Positions 50,820 to 60,628 of a stretch of DNA of 64,000 nt are shown here, in pieces. The notes beneath the pieces are model-generated. The model was not told the DNA's origin. It was given only the letters and a program-made list of their open reading frames with translations, and searched no databases. Every line of letters starts with the position of its first letter. The first letter of the stretch is position 1. The stretch is from the NCBI GenBank assembly GCA_031548435.1, contig JAVBRA010000008.1:26013-90012 (forward strand). The letters run 5' to 3'. The translations under genes were made by a program, and so were the position numbers. Source of the stretch: JAVBRA01 sp031548435 (GTDB lineage Bacteria > Bacteroidota > Bacteroidia > Bacteroidales > Rikenellaceae).

Positions 50820-51479
50820 ATGAAAAGGCTGGCGATCATACTTTTTGCCGCACTGGCCGTTGCCGGTTGCAAAGGGACGGACTCTCCCCCCAACACCGAG
50901 TCCCAGATCACTGACATCCGGCTGGAAAAGAGCAGGAATCCGTTTCTTCAGGAGGATATCCAGGGGGTCGTCGAGCAGGACCGGGCGATCGCCTGGTTCA
51001 TCATCCCGTATGTGTGCCCGATCACGACGCTCGACCCGACCATCACCTACAGCAAAGGAGCCAAGACGCTTTCGCCCGTGGGAAAGATCAACGGCAACTC
51101 GGCCACCTACATCTCGGTCATTTCGGAAGACAGGAATAATCCTTCGATCACGCGATACAGCGTGCGCGCGCTGCTTCTGCCCGAGGGAGAGCCCCGGATC
51201 GACCACTTCTCATTCGAATACAAAGAGGGCGAAACCATCATCAATCCAACGCTGGACAGAGGCAATGCCAACGGAATCATCGACCAGGAGACAAAAAAAA
51301 TCACCGTCTACCTCCTCTACTCCGGAGTGGGCAAGAGATTCACCCCCTCCATATCGTACACAGGAGCGAGGGTTTCGCCCACGGGCGAGGTCAACTTCTC
51401 TTCTCCGGTGAAATTCATCGTATCGACCCCCGACGGCAGGGCCACCGAATACACGGTCACGGTCAACTTCGTACAATAA
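50820..51479 (+). CDS. DUF5018-like repeat lipoprotein
   Basis: This 219-residue lipoprotein (MKRLAIILFAALAVAGC, lipobox VAGC) has two tandem beta-domains ending in 'Y.V' strands (ITRYSVRALLLP and TEYTVTVNFVQ). Each carries the pattern 'F.....N......D..G.I.Q....I.....', as in DUF5018 domains. It is a shorter paralogue of the N-terminal region of the CotH protein encoded 36 nt downstream. The two genes are probably co-transcribed. A surface binding or spacer role is inferred. Confidence 0.75.
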   Translation: MKRLAIILFAALAVAGCKGTDSPPNTESQITDIRLEKSRNPFLQEDIQGVVEQDRAIAWFIIPYVCPITTLDPTITYSKGAKTLSPVGKINGNSATYISVISEDRNNPSITRYSVRALLLPEGEPRIDHFSFEYKEGETIINPTLDRGNANGIIDQETKKITVYLLYSGVGKRFTPSISYTGARVSPTGEVNFSSPVKFIVSTPDGRATEYTVTVNFVQ

Positions 51480-51515
51480 CAACCTAAAATACAAGAACCA
51501 AATTTAACCTCCATA

Positions 51516-53966
51516 ATGAAAAAACTGTTAACCGCACTGTTCATCGCCACGATATTTTTCGGGTGCAAGAACGACAGCAACACGCCCTCGACCGAGGCGG
51601 CCATCGTCGGAATCACGCTCGAAAAATCGAGAAACGCCGGCCTGAACGCCGACGTCAGCGGGACGATCAACCAAACCGACCGTTCGATCTGGTTCGTCAT
51701 TCCGCAACAATTTTCACTTTCGGCCCTGACCCCGACCATCATTTGCAGCAAAGGGGCCAAGACCACCAAGACCATCACCCAGATCAACGGCAACGCCGCC
51801 ACCCAGATCTCGATCGTTTCGGAAGACGGCAAAACCACCACCCGATATACGGTCAAAGCCATTGTCCTGCCGCAGGGGAAACCCACGATCGACGCGTTCC
51901 GGTTCCTGAAATCGGCCAACCCGTCGCTCGACGAGGACGTCGCGGGGGTCATTGACCATACGGCCAAGACCATCGAGGTCAACATTCCATTCGCCGTAAG
52001 CACCCTGACCCTCAAGCCCGAGGTCGCTTACTCGGCCGAGACGATCGCTCCGGAAGTCAAGGCGGCCAATTTCGTGACGCCGGTCAAATACACGGTATCG
52101 ACCCCCGACGGGCAAAAAACGGAATACACCGTTACGGTCGACGCCTATTCGCCCCCGCCCGCCCTCGAATCGTTCGGGTTCAAGAAAGCGAGCAACCCCT
52201 CGTTGCCCAACGACGTCGACGGGGTCATCGACCACGACAACAAAACAGTAACGGTTTACGTGCCCCTGGCAACCCTCACGCCGCTGGTGCCCTCGGCCGC
52301 ATACAGCAACGCCACCATCTCGCCGGCGATCGACGGGGCGGTCGACTTCAGCAATCCGGTCACCTACACCTTTACAGGAACAAAAAACCGGACGGTATCA
52401 TACACGGTGATGGTGGAACTGGACAACACCCCCGCGCCGACGTTCACCAAACTGCTCATCGACGACGCCCCCTGCCCCTTCGACACGCCCTCGAACACGT
52501 TCTATTACACGGCAAAACTCGACGGGACATCGTCCAAAGTGCGTAAGATCAGCGCCGAAGGCACCAACATCCATAAAATCGTGATCGGCAACACCGAAGC
52601 GGTGAACGGCGAAAACGCCACCTTCACCACCTTCGAGCCGAAAAACACATTCACCGTCACCGCCTACAACAAGTCGGGCAAGGCCAGCGCCAGCAAAACG
52701 CTTGTTCTGACCGGCGTGCCGCTGATCAACCTCTCCACCGCCAACACCATCATCGACGAACCGAAGGTGTCGTGCGAGTTCGCCATCATCGACCCGCAGG
52801 CACGGTCGTGGGCCACGGTAAACGGGGTGAAGAAAACGAACCTCGAATACCTGGCCAACGAAATCGGCATCGAAGTCCGAGGAGCCTATTCGCAGGGGTT
52901 CAACAAGAAATCGTTCGGAATGGAGTTCTGGGGCGATATGGAAGTCGACGGGGCGTCGTTGCTGGGCCTGCGCGAAGACCAGGACTGGATCCTCGACGCC
53001 ATGTTCATCGACGAGTCGCGCATGCGCAACCGCGTGCTGACCGACGTCTGGAACGAAATGAGCAACGTTCCGCATGCCGCTCTGGAACCCGACGCGCACA
53101 ACGGCACGCGCGGCGAGCTGGTCGAAGTGTTTCTCAACAACCGCTACCACGGCATGTACTGCATGACCGAACGCATCGACCGCAAGCAGCTCAAGTGTAA
53201 GAAATACGGCTCGGCCACCCGTGGCGTCGTGTTGAAATCCTCATCGCATATCACCAGCGCCTTCGACGTCGCCCACAGCAAGCCGGCAAACGGGACAATG
53301 GCCTGGTACGGCTTCGAGGCCGACTACCCGAAAGCCAAAGACGGCCCCATCGACTGGACTTATTTCCACCAGTTCTGCCAACTGATCGCCACGGCCGACG
53401 ACGCCACGTTCAACGCACAGATATTCAACCTGCTCGACAAGGCGAACTACGTCGACTATTTCATCTTCCTGCAATTCAGCTACGCGTTGGACAACATCAC
53501 CAAGAACACGTTCTGGTCGATGTACGACATCTCGTCGCCCACCGGACGCAAGGTCTTCGTCACGCCGTGGGACCTCGACGCAACGATGGGAGCCAACTGG
53601 GACCTGGGGAGCAGGGCCCCCTACACGGGCGGTTCGAAGATCGTGCTGGGCAACAAGAACAACAGGAACGGCGACAGCAGCAACCTGATCTACCGCCTGC
53701 TGAAGAACAATCCCGACGGGTTCAAGGCGGCCGTCAAGGCACGTTGGAACCAATTGCGCGGAAACACCCTGTCGATCAACAATCTGACCGCTAAAATGCA
53801 AGCCTACCGCAACATTCAGGTCAACTCGGGCGCAGCCGCCCGGGAGATCACCCGCTGGAATGCGGACGGCAGCCGCTACTCGAACGTCGATACCGAGATC
53901 ACCTACATCACCAACTGGATGACCACGCGCATCACCGACCTCGACGCCATATTCAACGCCTATTAA
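51516..53966 (+). CDS. CotH kinase family lipoprotein with three DUF5018-like domains
   Basis: This 816-residue lipoprotein (MKKLLTALFIATIFFGC) has three tandem DUF5018-like beta-domains (about 28-120, 123-210, 214-302), a short beta segment (303-410), and a CotH kinase-like domain (about 411-816). CotH hallmarks are YSQGFNKKSFGMEFW, DQDWILDAMFIDESRMRNRVLTDVWNEM, GELVEVFLNNRYHGMYCMTERID, and VTPWDLDATMG. CotH proteins are atypical kinases that phosphorylate secreted proteins in spore formers; in Bacteroidetes the target is unknown. A terminator follows at 53994-54021. Confidence 0.85.
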   Translation: MKKLLTALFIATIFFGCKNDSNTPSTEAAIVGITLEKSRNAGLNADVSGTINQTDRSIWFVIPQQFSLSALTPTIICSKGAKTTKTITQINGNAATQISIVSEDGKTTTRYTVKAIVLPQGKPTIDAFRFLKSANPSLDEDVAGVIDHTAKTIEVNIPFAVSTLTLKPEVAYSAETIAPEVKAANFVTPVKYTVSTPDGQKTEYTVTVDAYSPPPALESFGFKKASNPSLPNDVDGVIDHDNKTVTVYVPLATLTPLVPSAAYSNATISPAIDGAVDFSNPVTYTFTGTKNRTVSYTVMVELDNTPAPTFTKLLIDDAPCPFDTPSNTFYYTAKLDGTSSKVRKISAEGTNIHKIVIGNTEAVNGENATFTTFEPKNTFTVTAYNKSGKASASKTLVLTGVPLINLSTANTIIDEPKVSCEFAIIDPQARSWATVNGVKKTNLEYLANEIGIEVRGAYSQGFNKKSFGMEFWGDMEVDGASLLGLREDQDWILDAMFIDESRMRNRVLTDVWNEMSNVPHAALEPDAHNGTRGELVEVFLNNRYHGMYCMTERIDRKQLKCKKYGSATRGVVLKSSSHITSAFDVAHSKPANGTMAWYGFEADYPKAKDGPIDWTYFHQFCQLIATADDATFNAQIFNLLDKANYVDYFIFLQFSYALDNITKNTFWSMYDISSPTGRKVFVTPWDLDATMGANWDLGSRAPYTGGSKIVLGNKNNRNGDSSNLIYRLLKNNPDGFKAAVKARWNQLRGNTLSINNLTAKMQAYRNIQVNSGAAAREITRWNADGSRYSNVDTEITYITNWMTTRITDLDAIFNAY

Positions 53967-53993
53967 AACCCGGTTAAACCCGGCCCGCAACAA

Positions 53994-54021
53994 AAAAGCG
54001 CCTCTCGAACGGGGCGCTTTT
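53994..54021 (+). terminator. Rho-independent terminator
   Basis: Stem 53994-54002 with 54013-54021 (aaaagcgcc / ggcgctttt), 10-nt loop, T-run. Its T-run provides the -33 TTTG of the gcvT promoter. Confidence 0.85.
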
Positions 54022-54049
54022 TGTTATTCACAACTAATCGTTATCTTTG
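54020..54049 (+). promoter_or_regulatory. Promoter TTTG-N18-TATCTTTG for gcvT
   Basis: TTTG at 54020-54023 and TATCTTTG at 54042-54049, 18-nt spacer, 26 nt before the gcvT ATG. Confidence 0.75.
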
Positions 54050-54075
54050 GGCATCAAAATCAAACAAAACAGGAT

Positions 54076-55179
54076 ATGAAGGAAACAGCTTTTACCAAGT
54101 ATCATATCGCAGCCGGTGCGAAGATGGCCCCGTTTGCCGGATACAACATGCCGATCGAATTCACCGGCATCAACGACGAACACGCCACCGTGCGCGAAAA
54201 GTGCGGCGTGTTCGACGTATCGCACATGGGCGAGATCTGGGTCAAGGGCCCCAACGCGCTGGCGTTCCTGCAACACGTCACCTCGAACGACGTGTCGGTG
54301 CTTTACCCGGGAAAGATCCAGTATTCGTGCTTCCCCAACGGCAAGGGCGGCATCGTCGACGACCTGCTGGTCTACTGCATCGACAGCGTAACGTACCTGC
54401 TGGTGGTCAACGCGTCGAACATCGAAAAGGACTGGAATTTCCTGTGCGAACATTGCGGCAAATTCGGCATCACCCCCGGCAAGGAGCTATACAACGCCTC
54501 GGACGAGATCGCCCAGCTGGCCATCCAGGGCCCGCTGGCCATGAAACTGGTGCAGAAGCTGTGCGCCGAACCGGTCGAAGAGTTGGAATACTATACTTTT
54601 AAGAAGTGCGATATCGCCGGCATCAAGGACGCCATCCTGTCGATCACCGGCTACACCGGATCGGGCGGCTGCGAGATCTACGTGGCCAACGAAGACGCCG
54701 ATAAGCTGTGGGCAGCCGTGACCGAAGCCGGCAAGGAGTTCGGCCTTAAATCGATCGGGCTGGGGGCGCGCGACACCCTGCGCCTGGAGATGGGCTTCTG
54801 CCTCTACGGCAACGACATCGACGACACGACATCGCCTTTGGAAGCGGGCCTGGGCTGGATCACCAAATTCGCCGACGGCAAGGAGTTCATCGACCGCGAC
54901 TTCCTGGCCAAACAGAAAGAGGCGGGCGTGACGCGCAAACTCATCGGCTTTGAGATGATCAACCGCGGCATTCCGCGCCACGGCTACGAAGTGGCCGACG
55001 CCAAGGGCAATATCATCGGAGTGGTCACCTCGGGCACCATGGCCCCCGCGCTCAAAAAGGGGATCGGCATGGCCTACGTGAAGACCGATTTCGCCAAACC
55101 CGGCACCGACATCTACATCGTCATCCGGGGCAGCGAGGTGAAAGCGCAGGTAGTGCGTCCTCCATTTTATAAAAAATAG
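54076..55179 (+). CDS. gcvT: Glycine cleavage system aminomethyltransferase (T protein)
   Basis: This 367-residue enzyme transfers the methylene group from the H-protein-bound aminomethyl lipoyl arm to tetrahydrofolate. Family segments are YNMPIEFTGINDEHATVREKCGVFDVSHMGE at the N-terminus, YSCFPNGKGGIVDDLLVY, ITGYTGSGGCEIYVAN, and GLGARDTLRLEMGFCLYGNDID. It is monocistronic between two terminators; the other gcv genes are not in the window. Confidence 0.97.
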   Translation: MKETAFTKYHIAAGAKMAPFAGYNMPIEFTGINDEHATVREKCGVFDVSHMGEIWVKGPNALAFLQHVTSNDVSVLYPGKIQYSCFPNGKGGIVDDLLVYCIDSVTYLLVVNASNIEKDWNFLCEHCGKFGITPGKELYNASDEIAQLAIQGPLAMKLVQKLCAEPVEELEYYTFKKCDIAGIKDAILSITGYTGSGGCEIYVANEDADKLWAAVTEAGKEFGLKSIGLGARDTLRLEMGFCLYGNDIDDTTSPLEAGLGWITKFADGKEFIDRDFLAKQKEAGVTRKLIGFEMINRGIPRHGYEVADAKGNIIGVVTSGTMAPALKKGIGMAYVKTDFAKPGTDIYIVIRGSEVKAQVVRPPFYKK

Positions 55180-55197
55180 GCCGTAACCGGCCGAACG

Positions 55198-55235
55198 CAA
55201 AAAGGGGTTTCTTTTTTACAAGGAATCCCTTTTTG
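55198..55235 (+). terminator. Terminator after gcvT
   Basis: Stem 55198-55206 with 55227-55235 (caaaaaggg / ccctttttg). It separates gcvT from the V-ATPase operon. Confidence 0.65.
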
Positions 55236-55336
55236 TTGTTGACGGCGTCCGCCGCCCGAACCACCGGGAGACAAATGAAAAATAATCTCCTCCGAACTTA
55301 ATTCCCGGATGTCTTCCCGTTAACGGATTATTTTTT

Positions 55337-55344
55337 TATATTTG
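55337..55344 (+). promoter_or_regulatory. -7 box TATATTTG for the V-ATPase operon
   Basis: Exact TAnnTTTG, 73 nt before the first ATG (55418). Confidence 0.55.
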
Positions 55345-55417
55345 CGCCTGTTTAGGCATTTTGTGATTTTTATAACACTGCCATCCACCCGCAATCATCG
55401 AAAAAACATAACGCCAC

Positions 55418-56026
55418 ATGGAAAACAAACTCCAACAGCTCACCGAAAAACTATACCAGGAGGGGCTCTCCAAGGGCCGCCAGGAAGCCGACGAGCTCCT
55501 TGCCTCGGCCCAAGCCGAAGCCGCCGCCACGATCGAAAAAGCCAGGAAAGAGGCCGCCGATATCGTTGCCCAAGCCCAGAGGAAAGCCGACGACGTAAAA
55601 AAGAACATGCAGACCGAGATGACGCTCTCCTCGCGCGCGGCCATCGACACGCTCAAGCAGCAGATTGCCAACCTGGTGATCTTCAAAGCCGTGTCGCCGT
55701 GTGTTTCAAGCAGCACATCCGACGCCGGGTTCATCGGCGAACTGCTGGTGGCCGTGGCCAAAAACTGGAACGGATCGACATGCGACCTCAAGGCCATCCT
55801 GCCTGCCGACAAGCAGGGCGAACTGGATGCTTTCCTTAAAAACAGCCTGTCCGATATGTTGTCCGCAGGCCTGGAGGTCACTTTCGACGGCGCGGTGAAG
55901 ACCGGCTTTAAGATCGGCCCGCGCGACGGCAGTTACTATATCAGCTTCACCGACGCCGACTTCGACGCCTTCCTGAAAGAATACCTGCGCCCGAAAGTTT
56001 CGGAACTGCTCTACTGCGAGAAATAG
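55418..56026 (+). CDS. ntpE: V-type ATPase subunit E
   Basis: This 202-residue peripheral-stalk subunit has a long N-terminal helix rich in Ala, Glu and Lys (about 1-90, KARKEAADIVAQAQRKADDVKKN) and a mixed C-terminal head with GFKIGPRDGSYYISFTDADF. It is the first gene of a seven-gene operon and lies 6 nt before a DUF2764 gene. The usual partner of E in the stalk (subunit G/H) is not encoded here. Confidence 0.88.
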   Translation: MENKLQQLTEKLYQEGLSKGRQEADELLASAQAEAAATIEKARKEAADIVAQAQRKADDVKKNMQTEMTLSSRAAIDTLKQQIANLVIFKAVSPCVSSSTSDAGFIGELLVAVAKNWNGSTCDLKAILPADKQGELDAFLKNSLSDMLSAGLEVTFDGAVKTGFKIGPRDGSYYISFTDADFDAFLKEYLRPKVSELLYCEK

Positions 56027-56032
56027 GCCGCC

Positions 56033-56908
56033 ATGTCGCAAAACTACTACTGCCTCGTCTCTTCGCTCACCGAATACGCCTTCGACGCCGACCACAAGGC
56101 GTTCGATGCATCGGCCCTGCGCGAAGAGATCAGGGACCAACTCACGGCCGGCGACACCAGGGCGATGGACGACCTGTACACCTACTACGACATCATCAAC
56201 CTGGCCAATCGCTTCAACTGCAACAACATCGCATTCAACTCGCTGGGCAACATCCCCGACGGGGAGCTTGTGCCCGAGGCCGAGGTGTTGCCGCTGCTGC
56301 CGAAATACCTGCGCGGGGCGGCCAGAGCGTTCCTCGCTCCCGACCCCGAGGCCGAGGGGGAGCCGGTCGACACATCGGCCGGGTTCGAAAACACACTGCT
56401 GGCGGCCTATTATCAGGCCATGAGAGGTTCGGCAAGCGGTTTTTTGAGACAGTGGTGCGAGTTCGACATGAACGTGCGCAACCTGTCGGTGGCGTTCCTG
56501 ACACGCAAAGCGAAGAAAGACATTTCGGATGCGGGCCTTATCGGCAGCAACGCGATCACCGAAGCCATCCGCAAAAGCCCTGCGTCCGATTTCGGGCTCA
56601 AGGGCGAGGTCGACTACATCGATCCGCTGGTGCAGGCGCTGGAAACGGGCGACATCCTCGACCGCGAACGCAAAATGGATCTGCTGCGGTGGAAATTCGC
56701 CGACGAGATCACCACGTTCGATTACTTCAATATGGACAAAGTGCTGGCCTACCTGGCCAAGGTCAACATCATCCACCGCTGGATGGTGCTCGACAAGGAG
56801 ACCGGCCGCCAACTGTTCGCACGCCTGCGCAGGGAACTGTCGGCCTCGGACACCGTCGCCAGGGCGGGCGAAGAACTGAAAAGCAAAAAAGAAATAAATA
56901 AAGACTAA
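56033..56908 (+). CDS. DUF2764 family V-ATPase-associated protein
   Basis: This 291-residue protein begins NYYCLVSSLTEY, the typical opening of DUF2764 proteins found in V-ATPase operons of Bacteroidetes, spirochaetes and Chlamydiae. Segments such as YYDIINLANRF, FLRQWCEFDMNVRNLSVAFLTRKAKKD and LRWKFADEITTFDYFNMDKVLAYL resemble the helical subunit C/d fold. It occupies the place of subunit C, so a role as the central-stalk collar is likely but inferred. Confidence 0.85.
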   Translation: MSQNYYCLVSSLTEYAFDADHKAFDASALREEIRDQLTAGDTRAMDDLYTYYDIINLANRFNCNNIAFNSLGNIPDGELVPEAEVLPLLPKYLRGAARAFLAPDPEAEGEPVDTSAGFENTLLAAYYQAMRGSASGFLRQWCEFDMNVRNLSVAFLTRKAKKDISDAGLIGSNAITEAIRKSPASDFGLKGEVDYIDPLVQALETGDILDRERKMDLLRWKFADEITTFDYFNMDKVLAYLAKVNIIHRWMVLDKETGRQLFARLRRELSASDTVARAGEELKSKKEINKD

Positions 56909-56914
56909 TATAAA

Positions 56915-58672
56915 ATGGGTACAACAGGACAAGTGGTGGGCGTGATCGCCAACCTTGTTACAGTAAAGACAAACGGTGCCGTGTCGCAGAACGAGATCTG
57001 CTACGTGCACCACGGCGGCACCCGGCTCATGGCCGAGGTCATCAAGGTGATCGGCGACAAGGCGTTCGTGCAGGTATTCGAAAGCACGCGCGGGCTCAAG
57101 GCCGGTTCGCAGGTCGAATTCATGGGCGATATGCTGGAGGTGACCCTGGGCCCGGGACTGCTGGCGCGCAACTACGACGGGCTGCAGAACGACCTGGCGG
57201 CGCTGGAGGACATCTTCCTGCAAAGGGGCAAATACACCGAGCCGTTCGATTTCAACGCCGAATGGGACTTCGCTCCCGTGGCCAAAGCGGGGGACAAGGT
57301 GTCGGCGGCCGACTGGCTGGGCGAGGTGACCGAAAAATGGATCAGGCACAAGATCATGGTACCGTTCAAACTGGCCGGCTGCTATACGGTCAAGAGCGTC
57401 GCCGCCGCCGGCAGATACAAGGCATCCGACACCATCGCCACGCTGACCGACGCCCACGGCAACGACATCGCCGTGACGATGATCCAGAAATGGCCGGTCA
57501 AGATGGCCGTGACCTCGTATAAAGAAAAGCCGCGCCCGTCGAAGATCATGGAAACGGGCATCCGCGCCATCGACACGTTCAACCCCATCGCCGAAGGGGG
57601 CACCGGGTTCATCCCCGGGCCGTTCGGGGCCGGCAAGACGGTGTTGCAGCACGCCCTCTCGCGCCAGGCCGAGGCCGACATCATCATCGTGGTGGCATGC
57701 GGCGAACGCGCCAACGAGGTGGTGGAAATCTTCGCGGAATTCCCCCACTTGGACGACCCGCACACGGGCCACAAGCTGATGGAGCGCACGATCATCATCT
57801 GCAACACGTCGAACATGCCCGTCTCCTCGCGCGAGGCGTCGGTTTACACCGGCATGGCCCTGGGCGAGTACTACCGCGCCATGGGGCTGAAGGTGCTGCT
57901 GCTGGCCGACTCGACCTCGCGTTGGGCGCAGGCCCTGAGGGAGATGTCGAACCGCCTGGAAGAACTTCCCGGGCAGGACGCTTTCCCCGTCGACCTGTCG
58001 GCCATCATTTCGAACTTCTACTCGCGCGCCGGGCTGGTGCACCTGAACAACGGCAGCACGGGCTCCATCACCTTCATCGGCACGGTGTCGCCCGCCGGGG
58101 GGAACCTCAAGGAACCGGTGACCGAATCGACCAAAAAAGCCGCCAGGTGCTTCTACGCCCTCTCGCAGCAACGCGCCGACAGCAAGCGCTACCCGGCCAT
58201 CGACCCGATCGACAGCTACTCGAAATACCTCGAATACGACGAGATCAAAGAGTACCTCGACTCGCACATCGAGAAAGAGTGGGTCGCCCGCGTAATGCAG
58301 GGCAAGACCATCGTGCTGCGCGGCAAGGAGGCTTACGAGCAGATCAACATCCTGGGCGACGACGGCGTGCCCCTGGAATACCACGAGCGGTTCTGGAAGT
58401 CGGAGCTGATCGACTTTGTGATCCTGCAACAGGACGCCTTCGACGACATCGACGCCAACAGCCCGCTTGAGCGGCAGAAGTTCATGTTCAACAAGGTGCT
58501 GGACATATGCAACCGCAAGTTCTCGTTCACCGACTTCGAAGATTGCTCGGCGTTTTTCAAATCGCTCATCAATCTATTCAAGCAGGTCAACTACAGCGAG
58601 TTCCGCAGCGCCAAGTACGACGATTACCTGCGGCAAATCGACGAAGCGGTCGCCGCCAAAGTGGTTTCATAA
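56915..58672 (+). CDS. ntpA: V-type ATPase catalytic subunit A
   Basis: This 585-residue catalytic subunit has a P-loop GPFGAGKT at residues 235-242 (Lys241), the catalytic Glu region in CGERANEVVE, the long A-subunit non-homologous region (about 120-200), and LLADSTSRWAQALREMSNRLEELPG. Length matches V/A-type A subunits. It begins 6 nt after the DUF2764 gene. ATP hydrolysis here drives rotation in the complex. Confidence 0.97.
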   Translation: MGTTGQVVGVIANLVTVKTNGAVSQNEICYVHHGGTRLMAEVIKVIGDKAFVQVFESTRGLKAGSQVEFMGDMLEVTLGPGLLARNYDGLQNDLAALEDIFLQRGKYTEPFDFNAEWDFAPVAKAGDKVSAADWLGEVTEKWIRHKIMVPFKLAGCYTVKSVAAAGRYKASDTIATLTDAHGNDIAVTMIQKWPVKMAVTSYKEKPRPSKIMETGIRAIDTFNPIAEGGTGFIPGPFGAGKTVLQHALSRQAEADIIIVVACGERANEVVEIFAEFPHLDDPHTGHKLMERTIIICNTSNMPVSSREASVYTGMALGEYYRAMGLKVLLLADSTSRWAQALREMSNRLEELPGQDAFPVDLSAIISNFYSRAGLVHLNNGSTGSITFIGTVSPAGGNLKEPVTESTKKAARCFYALSQQRADSKRYPAIDPIDSYSKYLEYDEIKEYLDSHIEKEWVARVMQGKTIVLRGKEAYEQINILGDDGVPLEYHERFWKSELIDFVILQQDAFDDIDANSPLERQKFMFNKVLDICNRKFSFTDFEDCSAFFKSLINLFKQVNYSEFRSAKYDDYLRQIDEAVAAKVVS

Positions 58673-58690
58673 CAATTAACGATTAAAAGC

Positions 58691-60007
58691 ATGGAAACAA
58701 AAGCTTTTCAAAAAATATACACCAAGATCGAGAACATCACCAAAGCCACGGTAATGCTGCGCGCCGGCGGCGTGGGCAACGACGAGCTTGCCACCGTGGG
58801 CGGCAAACTGGCCCAGGTGGTGCGCATCGACGGCGACAAGATCACGTTGCAGGTTTACTCGGGCACCGAAGGGATCGCCACCAACTCGGAAGTGGTTTTC
58901 CACGGCGAGCCTCCGAAACTGAAAGTGAGCGACCAGCTGGCCGGACGCTTTTTCGACGCTTACGGCAAGCCCATCGGAGGAGGCGCCGAAGTGGAGGGCG
59001 AAGCGAGAGAGATCGGCGGCCCGACGGTCAACCCGTACAGGCGCGTGCAGCCGTCGGAACTGATTGCAACCGGCATCGCCGGCATCGACCTGAACAACAC
59101 CATCGTTTCGGGGCAGAAGATCCCGTTCTTCGCCGACCCCGACCAGCCCTACAACCAGGTGATGGCCATGGTGGCCCTCAGGGCCAAGGCCGACAAGATC
59201 ATCCTGGGCGGCATGGGGATGACCAACGACGACTTCCTGTTTTTCAAGAACGTGTTCGAGAACGCCGGCGCGCTCGACCGCATCATCAGCTTCGTGAACA
59301 CGACCGACAACCCGCCGGTGGAACGCCTGCTGGTGCCCGATATGGCGCTGACGGCCGCCGAATATTTCGCCGTGGATAAAGGCGAGAAGGTGCTGGTGCT
59401 GCTCACCGACATGACCCTCTATTCGGATGCGCTGGCCATCGTGTCGAACCGCATGGACCAGATCCCGTCGAAAGACAGCATGCCCGGGTCGCTCTACTCC
59501 GACCTGGCCAAGATCTACGAAAAAGCGGTGCAGCTGCCCAACGGCGGCTCGATCACCATCATCGCCGTGACCACGCTCTCGGGCGGGGACATCACCCACG
59601 CCGTGCCCGACAACACGGGATACATCACCGAGGGGCAGCTGTTCCTGCGCAACGACACCGACACGGGCAAGGTGATCGTCGACCCGTTCCGCAGCCTTTC
59701 GCGCCTGAAGCAGCTGGTGATCGGCAAGCAAACCCGCGAAGACCACCCGCAGGTGATGAACGCCTGCGTGCGCCTCTACTCGGACGCGGCCAACGCCAAA
59801 ACCAAGCTCGAAAACGGCTTCGACCTGACCGACTACGACGAACGCACGCTGGCCTTCGCCAAGAATTATTCGGAAAAACTGCTGGCCATCGACGTGAATG
59901 TGGATATCGACTCGATGCTCGACACGGCATGGAGCCTGTTTGCAAAATATTTCAACAGGAACGAAGTGTCGATCAAGAACGAACTGGTGGAAAAGTACTG
60001 GAAATAG
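58691..60007 (+). CDS. ntpB: V-type ATPase subunit B
   Basis: This 438-residue non-catalytic subunit has PSELIATGIAGIDLNNTIVSGQKIPFF in place of a canonical P-loop, the B-subunit segment NDDFLFFKNVFENAGALDRIISFVN, and LLTDMTLYSDALAIVSNRMDQIPSKDSMPGSLYSDLAKIYEKA. Gene order A-B-D is as in other V/A-type operons. Confidence 0.97.
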   Translation: METKAFQKIYTKIENITKATVMLRAGGVGNDELATVGGKLAQVVRIDGDKITLQVYSGTEGIATNSEVVFHGEPPKLKVSDQLAGRFFDAYGKPIGGGAEVEGEAREIGGPTVNPYRRVQPSELIATGIAGIDLNNTIVSGQKIPFFADPDQPYNQVMAMVALRAKADKIILGGMGMTNDDFLFFKNVFENAGALDRIISFVNTTDNPPVERLLVPDMALTAAEYFAVDKGEKVLVLLTDMTLYSDALAIVSNRMDQIPSKDSMPGSLYSDLAKIYEKAVQLPNGGSITIIAVTTLSGGDITHAVPDNTGYITEGQLFLRNDTDTGKVIVDPFRSLSRLKQLVIGKQTREDHPQVMNACVRLYSDAANAKTKLENGFDLTDYDERTLAFAKNYSEKLLAIDVNVDIDSMLDTAWSLFAKYFNRNEVSIKNELVEKYWK

Positions 60008-60016
60008 TCCTGCGCA

Positions 60017-60628
60017 ATGGCTATCAAATTTCAATTCAACAAAACATCGCTGGGCGACCTGAACAAACAGCTCAAGGTTCGCACCAACGCCCTGCCCACG
60101 ATCAAGAGCAAGGAGTCGGCGTTGCGCCTGGAGGTGAAAAAGGCCAAGGACATCGCCACGGACTATACCGCCAAGATCGACGATCTGGTCAGCTACTACG
60201 ACTACATGGCCGCGCTCTGGGGCGAGTTCGACCCGCAGATGCTCGGCATCCGCGATGTGACGTTTTCGGTGGTGAAGATCGCCGGAGTGCGGGTGCCGCA
60301 ACTGGGGCAGGTGCTCTTCGACGAGAAGGAATACAACCTGTTCACCGCCCCGGTATGGATCACCGAAGGCATCTCGATCCTCAAGCGCATCGCGCAACTG
60401 GGCATCGAACAGGAGTTCTACACCCGGAAAATGATGCTGTTGGACCACGCACGTAAAAAGACGACGCAGAAAGTGAACCTGTACGAAAAAGTGCAGATCC
60501 CCGGCTATCAGGACGCCATTCTGAAGATCAAGCGCTTCCTGGAAGATGAGGAGAACCTGTCGAAATCGGCCCAGAAGATCGTCAAGTCGCGCCAGCAAAA
60601 ACAGGAAGAAGAGGAGGTACGGGCATGA
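60017..60628 (+). CDS. ntpD: V-type ATPase subunit D
   Basis: This 203-residue central-shaft subunit is predicted to form the long antiparallel coiled coil. N-terminal FQFNKTSLGDLNKQLKVRTNALPTIKSKESALRLEVKKAK and C-terminal KVNLYEKVQIPGYQDAILKIKRFLEDEENLSKSAQKIVKSR are typical. Its stop overlaps the start of subunit I by 4 nt (ATGA), so translation is coupled. Confidence 0.94.
   Translation: MAIKFQFNKTSLGDLNKQLKVRTNALPTIKSKESALRLEVKKAKDIATDYTAKIDDLVSYYDYMAALWGEFDPQMLGIRDVTFSVVKIAGVRVPQLGQVLFDEKEYNLFTAPVWITEGISILKRIAQLGIEQEFYTRKMMLLDHARKKTTQKVNLYEKVQIPGYQDAILKIKRFLEDEENLSKSAQKIVKSRQQKQEEEEVRA

Noticed and set aside
55706..58429. 907-codon minus-strand frame opposite V-ATPase E/DUF2764/A
   Set aside because: Antisense shadow of strongly conserved V-ATPase genes; His/Gly/Val-rich text without family resemblance.
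58676..60598. 640-codon minus-strand frame opposite V-ATPase B/D
   Set aside because: Same reason: shadow of conserved genes.
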